A stretch of 64,000 nucleotides of DNA from Oscillospiraceae bacterium (GTDB taxonomy: Bacteria; Bacillota; Clostridia; Oscillospirales; CAG-272). The stretch covers positions 62,001-126,000 of the forward strand of contig SVTT01000001.1 of NCBI GenBank assembly GCA_015063625.1, given 5' to 3'. The notes below the pieces were generated by a model, which was given only the letters and a program-made list of their open reading frames with translations, had not been told where the DNA came from and made no database searches. Numbering within the stretch: the first letter of the stretch is position 1; each line of letters begins with the position of its first letter. A program made the translations under genes and the position numbers. Below, in pieces: positions 48,436 through 58,853 of this stretch.

Positions 48436-50559
48436 GTGACCGAAATGGTTCTGATCATTGCAGAAAAGCCAAGCCTTGCACGTAATATCGCTGCGGGCAT
48501 CGGACAGATGGCGCGTCGTGACGGCTATCTTGAGGGCGACGGCTACCTGATCACATGGGCGTTCGGTCATCTGTTTTCTTTGGCGGATATCGAGGCATAC
48601 AATCCCGCACCCGCGCATGCGGCGGGGCACTGGACGATGGAGAATCTGCCATGCATCCCGAGGGAGTTTCGCTTTGAGCTGCGTCGCGATAAAGACAAAA
48701 AGGGACCCGATGCCGGTATCGTCAAGCAGTTTCGCATCATTGAGTCACTTTGCAACCGTCCCGATGTCGATACCATCGTCAATGCGGGGGACGCCGATCG
48801 CGAGGGCGAGATCATCGTCAGACTCTGTATCCGTCATGCCTTAAAGACGAAAAAGGCGTTAAAGCGGCTGTGGCTCCCCGACCAGACGCCCGAAACGGTT
48901 GCCGAGGCGTTGAAAAGCCTGGGGGATGAATCGGAATATGAAAATCTGGCAAGCGAGGGCTTTGCCAGAACCTATATCGATTGGCTCTACGGTGTCAATC
49001 TCACGCGCTATGCCACGCTCAAAAGCGGATCGCTCTTGCGTGTCGGCCGCGTGATCGTTCCCATTGTCCGTGCGATCTATGACCGCGATATGTCGATCCG
49101 CAATTTCGTGCCGGGCAAGTATCTCGCGCTGGTCAGTGCCGCCGAGACCAACGGCGAGAGAGTCGAGCTTGTCAGCAAGCTGAAGTTTGATGAGAAGGAC
49201 CGTGCCAAGGCAGAACAGACTGCAGCGGCATATAATGCGGCAGGGGCGATGGTCAAGTCGGTCAAGCGCAAGAAGGACACGTTGGCACCGGGTAAGCTCT
49301 ATTCGCTTTCCAAGCTGCAAAACGTGCTCGGAAGAAAATATAAAATGTCGATGAGCGATAGCCTTGCCATCATTCAGGGACTTTACGAGAAGGGCTATCT
49401 GACCTACCCCCGAACCAACTCCGAATATCTTGCTACGGCGGAAAAGGATAAGATGCGGCGCATCATCGGTGCCTGCAAGAATCTCGGCTACGCCGTGTGC
49501 TTCAAGGATTCCAAAAAGATCTTTGACGACAGCAAGATCGAGTCGCACTCGGCGCTGACCCCCACCTATAAGATCCCCAAGAAGGAGGATCTCAGTGATC
49601 GGGAGAGCCAGGTCTATGCGACGGTGTTCCGCCGCTTTGTGGCAGTCTTTTGCGCTGAGCCCTGTACGGCAGAGCGCACCGAGATCACCGTTGCCGTGGG
49701 CGAATATGAGGAATTTGTTCTGAAGGGGCTTGTGATCATCGATCGCGGATGGATGAAATATGACGACTCCGCACAAAAGGACAAGGTCCTGCCAAAGCTG
49801 TCTAAAGGAGAAACGGTCAATATTGATTTTTCACCCCGCGAAAAGGAAACCGCACCTCCCAAGCACTATACCATTGAAACCCTCAATAATTATCTCAAAA
49901 ATCCCTTCCGTGACGAAAAGGCAGCAGCGGAGGATACCGTGGGCAGTGACGATGCCGAGGAATACAAGGCGGTGTTTGAGGGCCTTGAGCTCGGCACCGA
50001 GGCAACGCGCACGGGCATCATCGATAATGCCAAAAAAAGCGGCTATATCGCACTCAATAAGGACGTGTATACCATTCTCCCGGGCGGTGAATATCTCATA
50101 GAATCACTTGATAAATTCGGCATCCGTATGGATAAGTTCCGCACCAGTGAGATGGGCAAGGCGCTGAAAAAGGTGTTTCGCGGAGAGATGAGCGTGGAGG
50201 GAAGCGTGGCGCTGGCGGCAGAGGAGGTCATGGCAGTGTTTGAGAAAAAGAATCTCTCGCCCGAGGAGGACACCGACATCGGCCTGTACGGCGAGGAGGT
50301 GGGAAGCTGCCCCCTTTGCGGCAAGCCCGTGGTGCGCGGCAAATTCAGCTACGGCTGCAGCGGCTATAAGGATGGCTGTACCTTTCGCGTCAATACCGTG
50401 ATATGCGGCAGAGCCATCTCGGTATCAAACATCAGACTGCTGCTCCAAAGCGGTAGGACCGCCAAGATCAAGGGCTTTATCTCCAAAAAGAAGGATCAGA
50501 GGTTTGATGCGGTGCTCCGTCTCGAGGCGGGAAAGGCAGTGTTTGATTTTTCATCATGA
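48436..50559 (+). CDS. topB: DNA topoisomerase III
   Basis: This type IA topoisomerase has 707 residues from the GTG at 48436. The Toprim domain starts VLIIAEKPSLARNIA and has the acidic triad region NAGDADREGE. The active-site motif LTYPRTNS gives Y324 as the nucleophile. Late in the protein EATRTGIIDNAKKSGYI is typical of TopB. The C-terminus has one zinc-finger-like repeat (CPLCGKPVVRG, then YGCSGYKDGC). The start could instead be the ATG at 48445 with TTAGGTG as its site. Both are possible, and the GTG has AGGAAAG at better distance. It resolves or decatenates DNA. Confidence 0.93.
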   Translation: MTEMVLIIAEKPSLARNIAAGIGQMARRDGYLEGDGYLITWAFGHLFSLADIEAYNPAPAHAAGHWTMENLPCIPREFRFELRRDKDKKGPDAGIVKQFRIIESLCNRPDVDTIVNAGDADREGEIIVRLCIRHALKTKKALKRLWLPDQTPETVAEALKSLGDESEYENLASEGFARTYIDWLYGVNLTRYATLKSGSLLRVGRVIVPIVRAIYDRDMSIRNFVPGKYLALVSAAETNGERVELVSKLKFDEKDRAKAEQTAAAYNAAGAMVKSVKRKKDTLAPGKLYSLSKLQNVLGRKYKMSMSDSLAIIQGLYEKGYLTYPRTNSEYLATAEKDKMRRIIGACKNLGYAVCFKDSKKIFDDSKIESHSALTPTYKIPKKEDLSDRESQVYATVFRRFVAVFCAEPCTAERTEITVAVGEYEEFVLKGLVIIDRGWMKYDDSAQKDKVLPKLSKGETVNIDFSPREKETAPPKHYTIETLNNYLKNPFRDEKAAAEDTVGSDDAEEYKAVFEGLELGTEATRTGIIDNAKKSGYIALNKDVYTILPGGEYLIESLDKFGIRMDKFRTSEMGKALKKVFRGEMSVEGSVALAAEEVMAVFEKKNLSPEEDTDIGLYGEEVGSCPLCGKPVVRGKFSYGCSGYKDGCTFRVNTVICGRAISVSNIRLLLQSGRTAKIKGFISKKKDQRFDAVLRLEAGKAVFDFSS

Positions 50560-50756
50560 TCAAAAGTAGCTCAAGAGGGAGTGATCCAAACCAGCCCGAA
50601 AGCCATGATTTTCAGCGCTTTCGGCGACCCGTTTTCGGCGCCCTCGCGGCACGTTTGGATACGATCAAACCGTGGTAGGGTCGGCGCCCTCGACGACTCG
50701 TTTGTGAATGCCGTTTGTTTGTAACGGGCTGTCGTGATCGCCAGCCCCTCCACTGG
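50560..50756. repeat. Gene-free interval with direct and inverted repeat remnants
   Basis: No gene is supported here. The 12-mer TCGGCGCCCTCG occurs twice (50635-50646 and 50681-50692), each followed a few bases later by CGTTTG. Two short stems follow, GGGCTG/CAGCCC and CCTCCA/TGGAGG, at about 50726-50759. The composition and repeats look like the remains of an interspersed intergenic repeat rather than an operator. Confidence 0.42.
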
Positions 50757-50797
50757 AGGAATGTACCGACAAAAAAAGGTGCATTCCTCTCTTTTTG
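50757..50797 (+). terminator. Probable terminator of the topB transcript
   Basis: AGGAATGTACC pairs with GGTGCATTCCT (one wobble) around a loop of As, followed by CTCTTTTT. It lies 200 bases after the topB stop. Confidence 0.6.
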
Positions 50798-50859
50798 CGT
50801 CGAAAATTTGCACTCTCATGCCGCAAGAAGAAAAAAGTTTGAAAAGTTTGTGAAAATCC

Positions 50860-50888
50860 TTGACAATGGGGGAGAATAGTGGTATATT
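50860..50888 (+). promoter_or_regulatory. Sigma-A promoter of the hrcA heat-shock operon
   Basis: TTGACA at 50860-50865 and TATATT at 50883-50888 are separated by 17 bases, just upstream of the CIRCE operator. Confidence 0.85.
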
Positions 50889-50900
50889 TTTAGATGAAAT

Positions 50901-50927
50901 TTAGCACTGACCGCGCACGAGTGCTAA
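50901..50927 (+). promoter_or_regulatory. CIRCE operator (HrcA binding site)
   Basis: TTAGCACTG, nine bases, then GAGTGCTAA matches the CIRCE consensus TTAGCACTC-N9-GAGTGCTAA with one mismatch. It overlaps the expected transcription start of hrcA, so the HrcA repressor, encoded just downstream, should block this promoter at normal temperature. Confidence 0.95.
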
Positions 50928-50952
50928 ATCAATGCGAGGAGGAGGGGAAACG

Positions 50953-52026
50953 ATGTCGGATCATCTCGGCGAATTGAGCGAGCGAAAAAGACTGATCCTG
51001 AAGGCGGTCGTCGAGGCGCATATTCAGGGCGGCGAGCCTGTTGGCTCAAAGTATATTACCGAGGCGGGACAGCTGACCTGTTCCTCTGCCACGATTCGAA
51101 ACGAGATGGCGGAGCTGGAATCGCTCGGGTATCTTGAGCAACCTCATACCTCTGCGGGGCGCATCCCCAGTAAGCGGGGCTATCGCTTTTACGTCGATAC
51201 GCTGCTGGAGGAATACGCGATGACCGCCAAGGAGATCGCACAGATCAATCAGCTCATGAAGATCAAAATGTCGGAGCTTGATCAGATCCTTGACAAGGCG
51301 TCAAAGGTCGCGTCTTCTCTGACCAATTATACGGGCTTTGCGATCAAGCCGCGTGCTCACGCCGTCACCGTTACCAAATATGAGACGGCGCTGATCGATG
51401 CCAACAGCTTTATTCTGATCATCGTGGCATCCAACGGTGCGGTCAAGACACGCAACGTCTTTTCGGAAACAGAGCTTGATGATGCACTGCTTACAAGGCT
51501 TTCGGGAGCGCTTAACGAGCTGGTGGTGGGGCTTGATGCCTCCCAGATCTCGCTTCCCATCATCATCTCGCTGGAAAACCGCATGGCGGGGGACACGGTT
51601 CTGGTCAATACCGTCATGAAAAGCATCTATGAGGTGTTGAGTGAGCTTGACAGCGGCGAATTGAAGGTCAGCGGTCTTGACAGGCTGCTGCAATACCCCG
51701 AATTTACCGATGCGACGAATCTCGGAGAGCTTCTGAGTGCCCTGGAGAGAAAGGACGATATCCTTGATCTGGTGTCGGCTTCGGACGGTGACGGTGTCAA
51801 CGTTGTGATCGGCTCGGAAAACTCGGTCAAGGTCATCAATCATTCCACACTCGTCTTTAAGCCCATCAAGAGCAACGGACGGACGGTCGGCGCGATCGGT
51901 GTCATCGGACCCTTGCGCATGGATTATGCGAGAGTGCTTGCCACGCTCGACAATCTCGGCGGCAATATCATGCACTTGCTAAGCGAGCCGAGATATCAGG
52001 ATAAAGGAGAAAATCATGACGGATGA
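50953..52026 (+). CDS. hrcA: Heat-inducible transcription repressor HrcA
   Basis: This 357-residue repressor of class I heat-shock genes is known to depend on GroEL for activity. The N-terminal winged helix has LSERKRLILKAVVEAHIQGGEPVGSKYI and SSATIRNEMAELESLGYLEQPHTSAGRIPSKRGYRFYVD. A GAF-like C-terminal domain follows, ending with VIGPLRMDYARVLATLDNLG. The ATG at 50953 has AGGAGGAGGGG in front. An ATG at 50932 would put the ribosome binding site inside the gene. It overlaps grpE by 11 bases. Confidence 0.96.
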   Translation: MSDHLGELSERKRLILKAVVEAHIQGGEPVGSKYITEAGQLTCSSATIRNEMAELESLGYLEQPHTSAGRIPSKRGYRFYVDTLLEEYAMTAKEIAQINQLMKIKMSELDQILDKASKVASSLTNYTGFAIKPRAHAVTVTKYETALIDANSFILIIVASNGAVKTRNVFSETELDDALLTRLSGALNELVVGLDASQISLPIIISLENRMAGDTVLVNTVMKSIYEVLSELDSGELKVSGLDRLLQYPEFTDATNLGELLSALERKDDILDLVSASDGDGVNVVIGSENSVKVINHSTLVFKPIKSNGRTVGAIGVIGPLRMDYARVLATLDNLGGNIMHLLSEPRYQDKGENHDG

Positions 52027-52612
52027 AATGAAAAACGAAGCGGTAGAGGAAACCGCCGAGATGATGGAAGAGTCGCCCGTTGAGGAAGTCCCCACCGAGG
52101 AGGCGTCCGAGGCAAAGGGCGGTAAGGAGAGCAAGAAAAAGCAGCGCCAGCTGGAGGCGGAGAATCTTCAGCTCAAAAAGGAGCTGGAAGCGCAAAAGGC
52201 AGAGCTTGCCGCGAAAAACGATCAGTGCCTGCGCATTGCCGCGGAATACGATAACTTCCGTAAGCGCAGCGTCAAGGAGCGCGAGGGGATCTATACCGAC
52301 GCCTATGCCGACGCACTGGCAGCCCTCTTTCCCGTTGTGGATAACCTGGAGCGTGCTGCGATGTACTCGGATGGCGAGAATGTCGCAAAGGGTGTCGCAA
52401 TGACCCTGAAGGGCATTGAGGACACCTTTGAAAAGCTGGGTGTCGTTGCCATCGATCCCAAGGGGGAGGCGTTCGATCCGCAGCTCCATAACGCCGTGAT
52501 GCACGTGGAGGACCCCGAATACGGTGAAAGCATCGTCGTAGAGGTCCTGCAAAAGGGCTATCGCCGCGGTGATCGCATTTTGCGCTACGCCATGGTCAAG
52601 GTGGCAAATTAA
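52016..52612 (+). CDS. grpE: Nucleotide exchange factor GrpE
   Basis: This 198-residue cochaperone releases ADP from DnaK. The N-terminus is acidic and low complexity, then a long coiled coil runs over about residues 35-95 ([42 protein letters not shown]). The C-terminal beta domain contains the typical [41 protein letters not shown] lies upstream inside the end of hrcA, showing translational coupling. Confidence 0.96.
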   Translation: MTDEMKNEAVEETAEMMEESPVEEVPTEEASEAKGGKESKKKQRQLEAENLQLKKELEAQKAELAAKNDQCLRIAAEYDNFRKRSVKEREGIYTDAYADALAALFPVVDNLERAAMYSDGENVAKGVAMTLKGIEDTFEKLGVVAIDPKGEAFDPQLHNAVMHVEDPEYGESIVVEVLQKGYRRGDRILRYAMVKVAN

Positions 52613-52668
52613 TTGACGAACAATTTGAAATTTATATAGAAGAGAATTCTTCGGGAGGATTGATTATC

Positions 52669-54501
52669 ATGGGAAAAATTATCGGTATTGACTTGGGTAC
52701 CACCAACTCTTGTGTCGCGGTTTACGAGGGCGGCGAGCCTATCGTGATCCCCAACCCCGAAGGGGCGAGAACCACCCCTTCCGTCGTGGCGTTTTCCAAG
52801 ACCGGCGAGCGTATGATCGGTCAGGTCGCAAAGCGTCAGAGCATCACCAACCCCGACCGTACCGTCATCTCCATCAAGCGCGAGATGGGTACGGGCTACA
52901 AGGTCAGCATTGACGATAAAAAGTATACGCCTCAGGAGATCTCCGCAATGATCCTGCAAAAGCTCAAGGCCGATGCAGAGGCATATCTGGGCACCACTGT
53001 CAGCGAGGCGGTCATCACCGTTCCTGCATATTTCTCGGATGCTCAGCGCCAGGCGACCAAGGATGCGGGCAAGATCGCAGGGCTTGACGTCAAGCGTATC
53101 ATCAACGAGCCTACTGCCGCAGCACTTGCCTACGGCATGGATAAGGAAAACGATCAGACCATCATGGTCTTTGACCTTGGCGGCGGTACCTTCGACGTTT
53201 CGATCCTTGAGATCTCGGACGGCGTGTTCGAGGTGCTTGCCACCAACGGCGATACCCGTCTTGGCGGCGACGACTTTGACCAGCGTATCATTGATTGGAT
53301 GGCGGATAAGTTCCTCAAGGAGAACGGCGTTGATCTGCGCAATGACAAGATGGTGCTTCAGCGTTTGAAGGATGCGGCAGAGAAGGCGAAGATCGAGCTT
53401 TCGGGCATGACCTCCTCCAACATCAATCTGCCCTTTATCACGGCAACCGCGGCAGGTCCTCTGCACTTTGAGGCGACCCTCACTCGCGCCGAGTTTGACA
53501 GACTGACTGCCGATCTCGTTGACCGCTGCATGATCCCCACGAAGAAGGCTCTTGCCGATGCGGGAAAGTCGGTTTCGGATATTCACAAGGTCCTGCTGGT
53601 CGGCGGCTCTACCCGCATTCCCGCCGTACAGGAGGCAGTCAAGAAGTTTATCGGCAAGGATGCCTTCAAGGGCATCAACCCCGACGAATGTGTGGCAGTC
53701 GGTGCGGCTATTCAGGGCGGTGTGCTTGGCGGCGACGTCAAGGATCTGCTGCTGCTTGACGTAACTCCGCTTTCCCTCGGCATCGAAACGCTTGGCGGCG
53801 TGTTCAACCGCATTATCGATCGCAACACCACCATCCCCGTCAAGAAGAGCCAGATCTATTCTACCGCCGCAGACGGCCAGACCTCTGTGGAGATCCACGT
53901 TCTGCAGGGCGAGCGTGAAATGGCAGCCGGCAATACCACGCTGGGAAGATTCTCGCTTGACGGCATTCCTGCTGCTCCCCGCGGTGTACCGCAGATCGAG
54001 GTCACCTTTGACATTGACGCCAACGGTATCGTAAACGTCAGTGCACAGGACAAGGGCACGGGCAAGGAAACGCATATCACCATCACCTCCTCCACCAATA
54101 TGTCCCAAGAGGACATCGACCGCGCCGTCAAGGATGCGGAGAAGTTCGCAGAAGAGGATAAGAAGCAAAAAGAGGCAGTGGACACCAAGAACCACGCCGA
54201 ATCCCTCATCTTCCAGAGCGAAAAGACGCTTGGCGAGGTCGGCGACAAGATCTCCGAGGAGGATAAGGCAGACGTGAAGGCAGCGATCGAAAAGCTGCGC
54301 ACCACGGTTGCGGGAGGAGATACCGCTGCCATCAAGGCAGACACCGAGGCGCTCGAAAAGGCGTTCTATGCACTTTCCGAGAAGCTTTATAAGCAGCAGG
54401 GCGGTGCGGCAGGTCCCGATATGGGCGGCGCCGCAGGTGCCGACAACGGCGGTGCCGAGGGCGGCTTCTACAATGCCGACTTCGAGGATAAGAGTAACTG
54501 A
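52669..54501 (+). CDS. dnaK: Molecular chaperone DnaK (Hsp70)
   Basis: This 610-residue Hsp70 has [13 protein letters not shown] at the start, then [46 protein letters not shown] and [11 protein letters not shown] in the ATPase domain. The substrate domain has [18 protein letters not shown]. The tail is rich in Gly and Ala ([14 protein letters not shown]) without the Proteobacterial insert, as in Gram-positive DnaK. GGGAGG lies about 10 bases before the ATG at 52669. A TTG three codons earlier is in frame but too close to that site. Confidence 0.98.
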   Translation: MGKIIGIDLGTTNSCVAVYEGGEPIVIPNPEGARTTPSVVAFSKTGERMIGQVAKRQSITNPDRTVISIKREMGTGYKVSIDDKKYTPQEISAMILQKLKADAEAYLGTTVSEAVITVPAYFSDAQRQATKDAGKIAGLDVKRIINEPTAAALAYGMDKENDQTIMVFDLGGGTFDVSILEISDGVFEVLATNGDTRLGGDDFDQRIIDWMADKFLKENGVDLRNDKMVLQRLKDAAEKAKIELSGMTSSNINLPFITATAAGPLHFEATLTRAEFDRLTADLVDRCMIPTKKALADAGKSVSDIHKVLLVGGSTRIPAVQEAVKKFIGKDAFKGINPDECVAVGAAIQGGVLGGDVKDLLLLDVTPLSLGIETLGGVFNRIIDRNTTIPVKKSQIYSTAADGQTSVEIHVLQGEREMAAGNTTLGRFSLDGIPAAPRGVPQIEVTFDIDANGIVNVSAQDKGTGKETHITITSSTNMSQEDIDRAVKDAEKFAEEDKKQKEAVDTKNHAESLIFQSEKTLGEVGDKISEEDKADVKAAIEKLRTTVAGGDTAAIKADTEALEKAFYALSEKLYKQQGGAAGPDMGGAAGADNGGAEGGFYNADFEDKSN

Positions 54502-54516
54502 TAAAAAGAGAGAATT

Positions 54517-55659
54517 ATGGCAGACAAACGCGATTATTATGAGGTTTTAGGGGTCGATAAGGGCGCGGACGAGGCGACGATCAAAAAAGCGTACCGTTCG
54601 CTTGCCAAGAAATATCACCCCGACATGAACCCGGGGGACAAGGACGCGGAGCTCAAGTTCAAAGAGGTCAACGAGGCTTATGACGTTCTCTCGGATGCCG
54701 ATAAGCGCGCAAAGTATGACCAGTTCGGTCATGCGGCGTTCGATCCTGCCGCCGGCGGTGCCGGCGGCGGCTTCGGCGGCTTCGGTGACTTTGGCGATAT
54801 TTTCAGCAGCTTTTTCGGCGGCGGCTTCGGTGGCTTTGGCGGCGGCGGTCGTGCAAACGGTCCCGTACGGGGGGATGACATCGGTGCGCGCGTTTCGGTC
54901 ACCTTTGAGGAGGCGGCGTTCGGCGTCAAAAAGGAGATCAGCTATAACCGCGTTTCACGTTGTCCCGACTGCTCGGGAAGCGGTGCGGCAAAGGGCAGCT
55001 CTGCCGAGACCTGTCAGAAATGCCACGGATCGGGACAGATGCGCGTGGTACAGCGGCTTGGCGGTATGCAGTTCCAAAGCACCACCACCTGTGACAGCTG
55101 CCGAGGAAGGGGAAAGATCATCCGTACCCCTTGTAACAACTGTCGGGGAACGGGCTTTATCCGTATCAATAAAAAACTGGAGGTTTCTATCCCTGCGGGC
55201 ATTGATGACGGCGAGCGTATTGCGCTCCGCGGTCAGGGCAATGACGGACGTAACGGAGGCAGCGCAGGCGATCTCATTTTGCAGGTGACCGTTAAGCCGC
55301 ATCCCATTTTTGAGCGTGACGGCTATCACATTTATTGCGAGGTACCGATCCCCGTGACCGATGCCATTCTCGGAGCCGAGATCGAGATCCCGACGCTGGA
55401 GGGAACGGCGAAACACACCATTCCCGAGGGCACGCAGCCCGGTACGAAATTTACGGTGCGGGGCAAGGGAATTCCTTATATCAACAATTCCGCGAGAAGG
55501 GGAGATCTTGTGTTCCGTGTCAACGTGGAGATCCCGCGCTCACTTTCGGATAAGCAAAAGGAGCAGGTCCGCGCCTTTGCTTCGGGATGTGCGGAGACCA
55601 ATTACGGCAAGAAATCCGGCTTTTTCAAGCGGATCTTTGAAAAGCTCAATAAAAATTAA
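54517..55659 (+). CDS. dnaJ: Chaperone protein DnaJ
   Basis: This 380-residue Hsp40 has a J domain (residues 1-70, with HPD in [10 protein letters not shown]), a Gly/Phe-rich linker (about 78-115), four zinc-binding repeats ([32 protein letters not shown]) and C-terminal substrate-binding beta domains. It stimulates DnaK ATP hydrolysis and delivers clients. The gene starts 15 bases after dnaK, and prmA follows 9 bases after its stop, all on the CIRCE-controlled transcript. Confidence 0.97.
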   Translation: MADKRDYYEVLGVDKGADEATIKKAYRSLAKKYHPDMNPGDKDAELKFKEVNEAYDVLSDADKRAKYDQFGHAAFDPAAGGAGGGFGGFGDFGDIFSSFFGGGFGGFGGGGRANGPVRGDDIGARVSVTFEEAAFGVKKEISYNRVSRCPDCSGSGAAKGSSAETCQKCHGSGQMRVVQRLGGMQFQSTTTCDSCRGRGKIIRTPCNNCRGTGFIRINKKLEVSIPAGIDDGERIALRGQGNDGRNGGSAGDLILQVTVKPHPIFERDGYHIYCEVPIPVTDAILGAEIEIPTLEGTAKHTIPEGTQPGTKFTVRGKGIPYINNSARRGDLVFRVNVEIPRSLSDKQKEQVRAFASGCAETNYGKKSGFFKRIFEKLNKN

Positions 55660-55668
55660 GGAGCGCTT

Positions 55669-56598
55669 ATGGAAAACTGCAAGGACTGGACACAGCTGAA
55701 GGTCACCGTGCCGCTTGAGCGTCTGGATACGCTGGTGGCGATCATGAGCATGCTCAACAACAATCTGATGATCGAGGATTTCAGTGATATCGATCTCAAG
55801 ACCTGCTATGGGGATCTCATAGATGAAAGCATTCTCAATGCCGATAAGACCATTGCCGCCGTATCGGTCTTTTTGCCCGCCGACCGCCCCTTTACCGATG
55901 CCGTCGCCTTTGTGCGCGATCGCATGAGTGAAAGCGGCTTTGAGGGTAAGGTGGAGATCATCGGTGTCAATGAGGAGGATTGGGCAAATTCCTGGAAGGC
56001 ATATTACAAAACGCTGCATATCGGTAAAAGAATGGTCATCGTTCCGATGTGGGAGGATTATGCCGCGAAGGAGGGAGAGCTGATCGTTCGTATGGATCCG
56101 GGCATGGCGTTTGGCACGGGCACGCATGAAACGACGCGCCTTGTGATCGAGCTTTTGGAGGAATATACCAAAGAGGGCTGTCGTATGCTGGACGTCGGAT
56201 GCGGAAGCGGCATTCTTGCCATTTGTGCATCCAAGCTTGGTGCAGCCGAGTGCCGTGCCTACGATATCGACCCCGTGGCGGTGCGTGTTGCCAACGAAAA
56301 CATTGCCGAAAGCGGGGAGAAAAACGTCACCTGCGAGGTCTCCGATCTTCTGAAGCAGGTCGACCTGACGGGAGGCAAATACGATCTTGTCTGTGCCAAT
56401 ATCGTGGCAGACATCATTATTCGTATGGCACCCGACGTGGGACGCTACATGAAGGACGATGCCGTTCTGCTTGCTTCGGGTATCATCACCGAGCGTGCCG
56501 ATGAAGTGTGCGAGGCACTGGAGAAGCACGCGTTGCGTGTTGCAAGAAGGCTTGAGGATAACGGCTGGTGCGCACTGGTCGTCAAAAAAGCACTCTGA
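55669..56598 (+). CDS. prmA: Ribosomal protein L11 methyltransferase
   Basis: This 309-residue enzyme trimethylates ribosomal protein L11 using SAM. The N-terminal substrate-recognition domain has NEEDWANSWKAYYK, and the catalytic domain has MDPGMAFGTGTHETTRL, LDVGCGSGILAI (motif I) and LVCANIVADIII (NIVAD motif). AAGGAGCG precedes the ATG. Position after dnaJ is the usual Firmicutes arrangement, and a strong terminator closes the operon. Confidence 0.96.
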   Translation: MENCKDWTQLKVTVPLERLDTLVAIMSMLNNNLMIEDFSDIDLKTCYGDLIDESILNADKTIAAVSVFLPADRPFTDAVAFVRDRMSESGFEGKVEIIGVNEEDWANSWKAYYKTLHIGKRMVIVPMWEDYAAKEGELIVRMDPGMAFGTGTHETTRLVIELLEEYTKEGCRMLDVGCGSGILAICASKLGAAECRAYDIDPVAVRVANENIAESGEKNVTCEVSDLLKQVDLTGGKYDLVCANIVADIIIRMAPDVGRYMKDDAVLLASGIITERADEVCEALEKHALRVARRLEDNGWCALVVKKAL

Positions 56599-56604
56599 AT
56601 AAGA

Positions 56605-56656
56605 AAAACCCTTGTGGGATCGCCATTTCAAGGCGATCCCACAAGGGTTTTCTTTG
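56605..56656 (+). terminator. Rho-independent terminator of the heat-shock operon
   Basis: A 20-bp perfect stem (AAAACCCTTGTGGGATCGCC and its complement) with a 7-base loop is followed by a T-rich tail. It separates prmA from rsmE, which has its own promoter. Confidence 0.93.
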
Positions 56657-56775
56657 ATATTCGGATGTTTTTTGTGTTTTTTTCATAGCAAGCAATTTTT
56701 GGGTATTTCGGCGATCGTTGGGATGGCTTTTTGTCATTTTTGTCCATAACAATGTAAAAAATCACAAAAAAAGCA

Positions 56776-56804
56776 TTGACAAATTGTTTAACTTGTGATA
56801 TATT
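56776..56804 (+). promoter_or_regulatory. Sigma-A promoter of rsmE
   Basis: TTGACA at 56776-56781 and TATATT at 56799-56804 are 17 bases apart, 31 bases before the start codon. Confidence 0.85.
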
Positions 56805-56835
56805 ATGAATGTGTTAAAGAAAAGGGGGCTTCGAT

Positions 56836-57579
56836 ATGGCACATTTTTTTGTGAGAAGTACCCAAATCAACGGGGATACAGTCAGAATTACCGGCGATGA
56901 CGCGCACCACATCTCTCGTTCTCTGCGGATGGCAGCAGGCGAGCATATAACGGTCGCGGATGATGTCGGTTTTTTGTATGACTGCCGTCTTTTTGCTTTT
57001 TTGCCCGATGCCGTGGAGGCAACCGTCGAGGCGGTTTCTCCCTGTGGGAGTGAGCCTCCTTGCCCGCTTCTGCTCTTTCAAGCGCTTCCCAAGGGAGATA
57101 AGCTTGACGGTATCATTCAGAAATCGGTGGAATGCGGTGTGCTCAGCATCCATCCCTTTGAAAGCGAACGGTGTATCGTTCGTGCCAAGAGGGAAGCGGA
57201 GGCACACAAGACCGAACGGCGCAACCGCATCGCGCTCGAGGCGGCAAAGCAATCAAAGCGAGGCGTCATGCCTACTGTATGTCCCACGGTTTCCTTTGAC
57301 GAGATGCTGAAGGAGGCGTCACTTGCCGATCATGTGCTTTTTTGCTATGAGGGCGAGGGGACGGAGCCCATCGGCATGACGTTAAGGGATGTCAACCCGA
57401 AAAAGGGAGAGCGCATTGCTGTGGTTATCGGCAGTGAGGGCGGCTTTTCCGAGAGGGAAGCGCAGAGAGCAAGAGAGGCGGGCTTTCTGATGACGGGGCT
57501 CGGATCGCGCATCCTGCGTACCGAAACGGCTTCCGCCTTTGCGTTTGCAGCCATTTCCTGCATGCTTGAGCTATCTTAA
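56836..57579 (+). CDS. rsmE: 16S rRNA (uracil(1498)-N3)-methyltransferase RsmE
   Basis: This 247-residue SPOUT-class enzyme methylates U1498 of 16S rRNA. It has the N-terminal PUA-like part (HHISRSLRMAAGEHITV), LFQALPKGDKLDGIIQKSVECGV, and the knot region IGSEGGFSEREAQRAREAGF followed by LGSRILRTETASAFAFAAISCM. AAAGGGGG precedes the ATG. It often follows prmA in Firmicutes. Here it is separated from prmA by a terminator and a promoter. Confidence 0.96.
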   Translation: MAHFFVRSTQINGDTVRITGDDAHHISRSLRMAAGEHITVADDVGFLYDCRLFAFLPDAVEATVEAVSPCGSEPPCPLLLFQALPKGDKLDGIIQKSVECGVLSIHPFESERCIVRAKREAEAHKTERRNRIALEAAKQSKRGVMPTVCPTVSFDEMLKEASLADHVLFCYEGEGTEPIGMTLRDVNPKKGERIAVVIGSEGGFSEREAQRAREAGFLMTGLGSRILRTETASAFAFAAISCMLELS

Positions 57580-57645
57580 CATCGCACCACCCCATTCTCC
57601 AAGTTTTCAAAAGTTTCAAAAATACAGAAAGATTGAGGTATAGGT

Positions 57646-58731
57646 ATGTCCAACAGATTATTCCAAGGCGTGATTCATCAGATGAAGGATGCCATCGACC
57701 GTGTGATCGGCGTGATCGACGAAAACGGCGTTGTCATTTCCTGCTCTGAGCTGGTTAAGATCGGGGAGATCAAGCAGGGTGTCCGTGATGAATTGGCGTA
57801 TACCTCGGAGGAGGTCATATCCGGCGGATATACCTACCGTCCGATCTTCAGCGGTGCGAAGGCAGAGTACATCGTTTTCGTCGAGGGTGAGGATAAGATG
57901 GCAAGCAAGATGTGCAAAATGCTTGCGATCTCGCTCGGCAATATCAAAAATCTTTACGATGAGAAGTATGATAAGGGCTCGTTCATCAAGAATATTATCT
58001 TGGATAATATTCTTCCGAGCGATATTTACATCAAGAGTAAGGAGCTGCACTTCAATACCGAGGAGGTGCGCATCGTATTTTTGATCAAGTTCTTCGGCAA
58101 GACCGATATGATGCCCTTTGAGATGCTGCAGAACATGTTCCCCGACAAATCGAAGGATTATGTGATCAGCGTCGGTGAGCACGATATCGTGCTGGTCAAG
58201 GACGTCAAGCAGGGGATTGACAGCCGCGAGATCGAAAAGATCGCCACCAACATTGCCGACACGCTTTCCACTGAGTTCTATACCAAGGTCGCGATCGGTA
58301 TTTCGACTGCCGTTGATAACATCAAGGATCTTGCCCGTGCCTACAAGGAGGCGCAGGTCGCCCTTGAGGTCGGCAAGGTGTTTGAAACCGAAAAGAACAT
58401 CATCAGCTATGAAAATCTCGGCATCGGCAGACTGATCTATCAGCTGCCCACCACGCTCTGCGAGATGTTCTTGCAGGAGGTTTTCAAAAAAGAGAGCCTT
58501 GAGTCGCTGGATCGCGAAACGCTGATGACCATTCAGAGCTTCTTTGAAAACAATCTCAATGTTTCCGAAACCTCGAGAAAGCTTTTCGTACATCGCAATA
58601 CGCTGGTATACCGTCTTGAAAAGATCCGCAAGCTGACAGGGCTTGATCTTCGTGAGTTTGAGCATGCCATCACCTTCAAGGTGGCGCTCATGGTCAAGAA
58701 ATATCTTGACTCCAAGCCCAATAAATTCTAA
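57646..58731 (+). CDS. CdaR/PucR-type transcriptional regulator
   Basis: This 361-residue regulator has an N-terminal sensor part with a GGDEF-like domain (about 110-250, KVAIGISTAVDNIKDLARAYKEAQVALEVG) and a C-terminal PucR-type helix-turn-helix (about 295-350) with FFENNLNVSETSRKLFVHRNTLVYRLEKIRKLTGLDLREFEHAITFKVAL. Homologues control sugar-diacid, purine or amino acid use, but no such operon is beside it. A GATTGAGGT site precedes the ATG. No promoter boxes were found in the 66-base gap after rsmE. Confidence 0.87.
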   Translation: MSNRLFQGVIHQMKDAIDRVIGVIDENGVVISCSELVKIGEIKQGVRDELAYTSEEVISGGYTYRPIFSGAKAEYIVFVEGEDKMASKMCKMLAISLGNIKNLYDEKYDKGSFIKNIILDNILPSDIYIKSKELHFNTEEVRIVFLIKFFGKTDMMPFEMLQNMFPDKSKDYVISVGEHDIVLVKDVKQGIDSREIEKIATNIADTLSTEFYTKVAIGISTAVDNIKDLARAYKEAQVALEVGKVFETEKNIISYENLGIGRLIYQLPTTLCEMFLQEVFKKESLESLDRETLMTIQSFFENNLNVSETSRKLFVHRNTLVYRLEKIRKLTGLDLREFEHAITFKVALMVKKYLDSKPNKF

Positions 58732-58853
58732 AGTACTTTTATAGCCGAGCGCGGTAGGTCTTTGCGTGCAAAAATCCGCCCTGTCATCGAGAAAGGCTCA
58801 TGACATATCTGCATATGACTACTCGGTTGATATGTGATTTGGAAAGGAACCCC

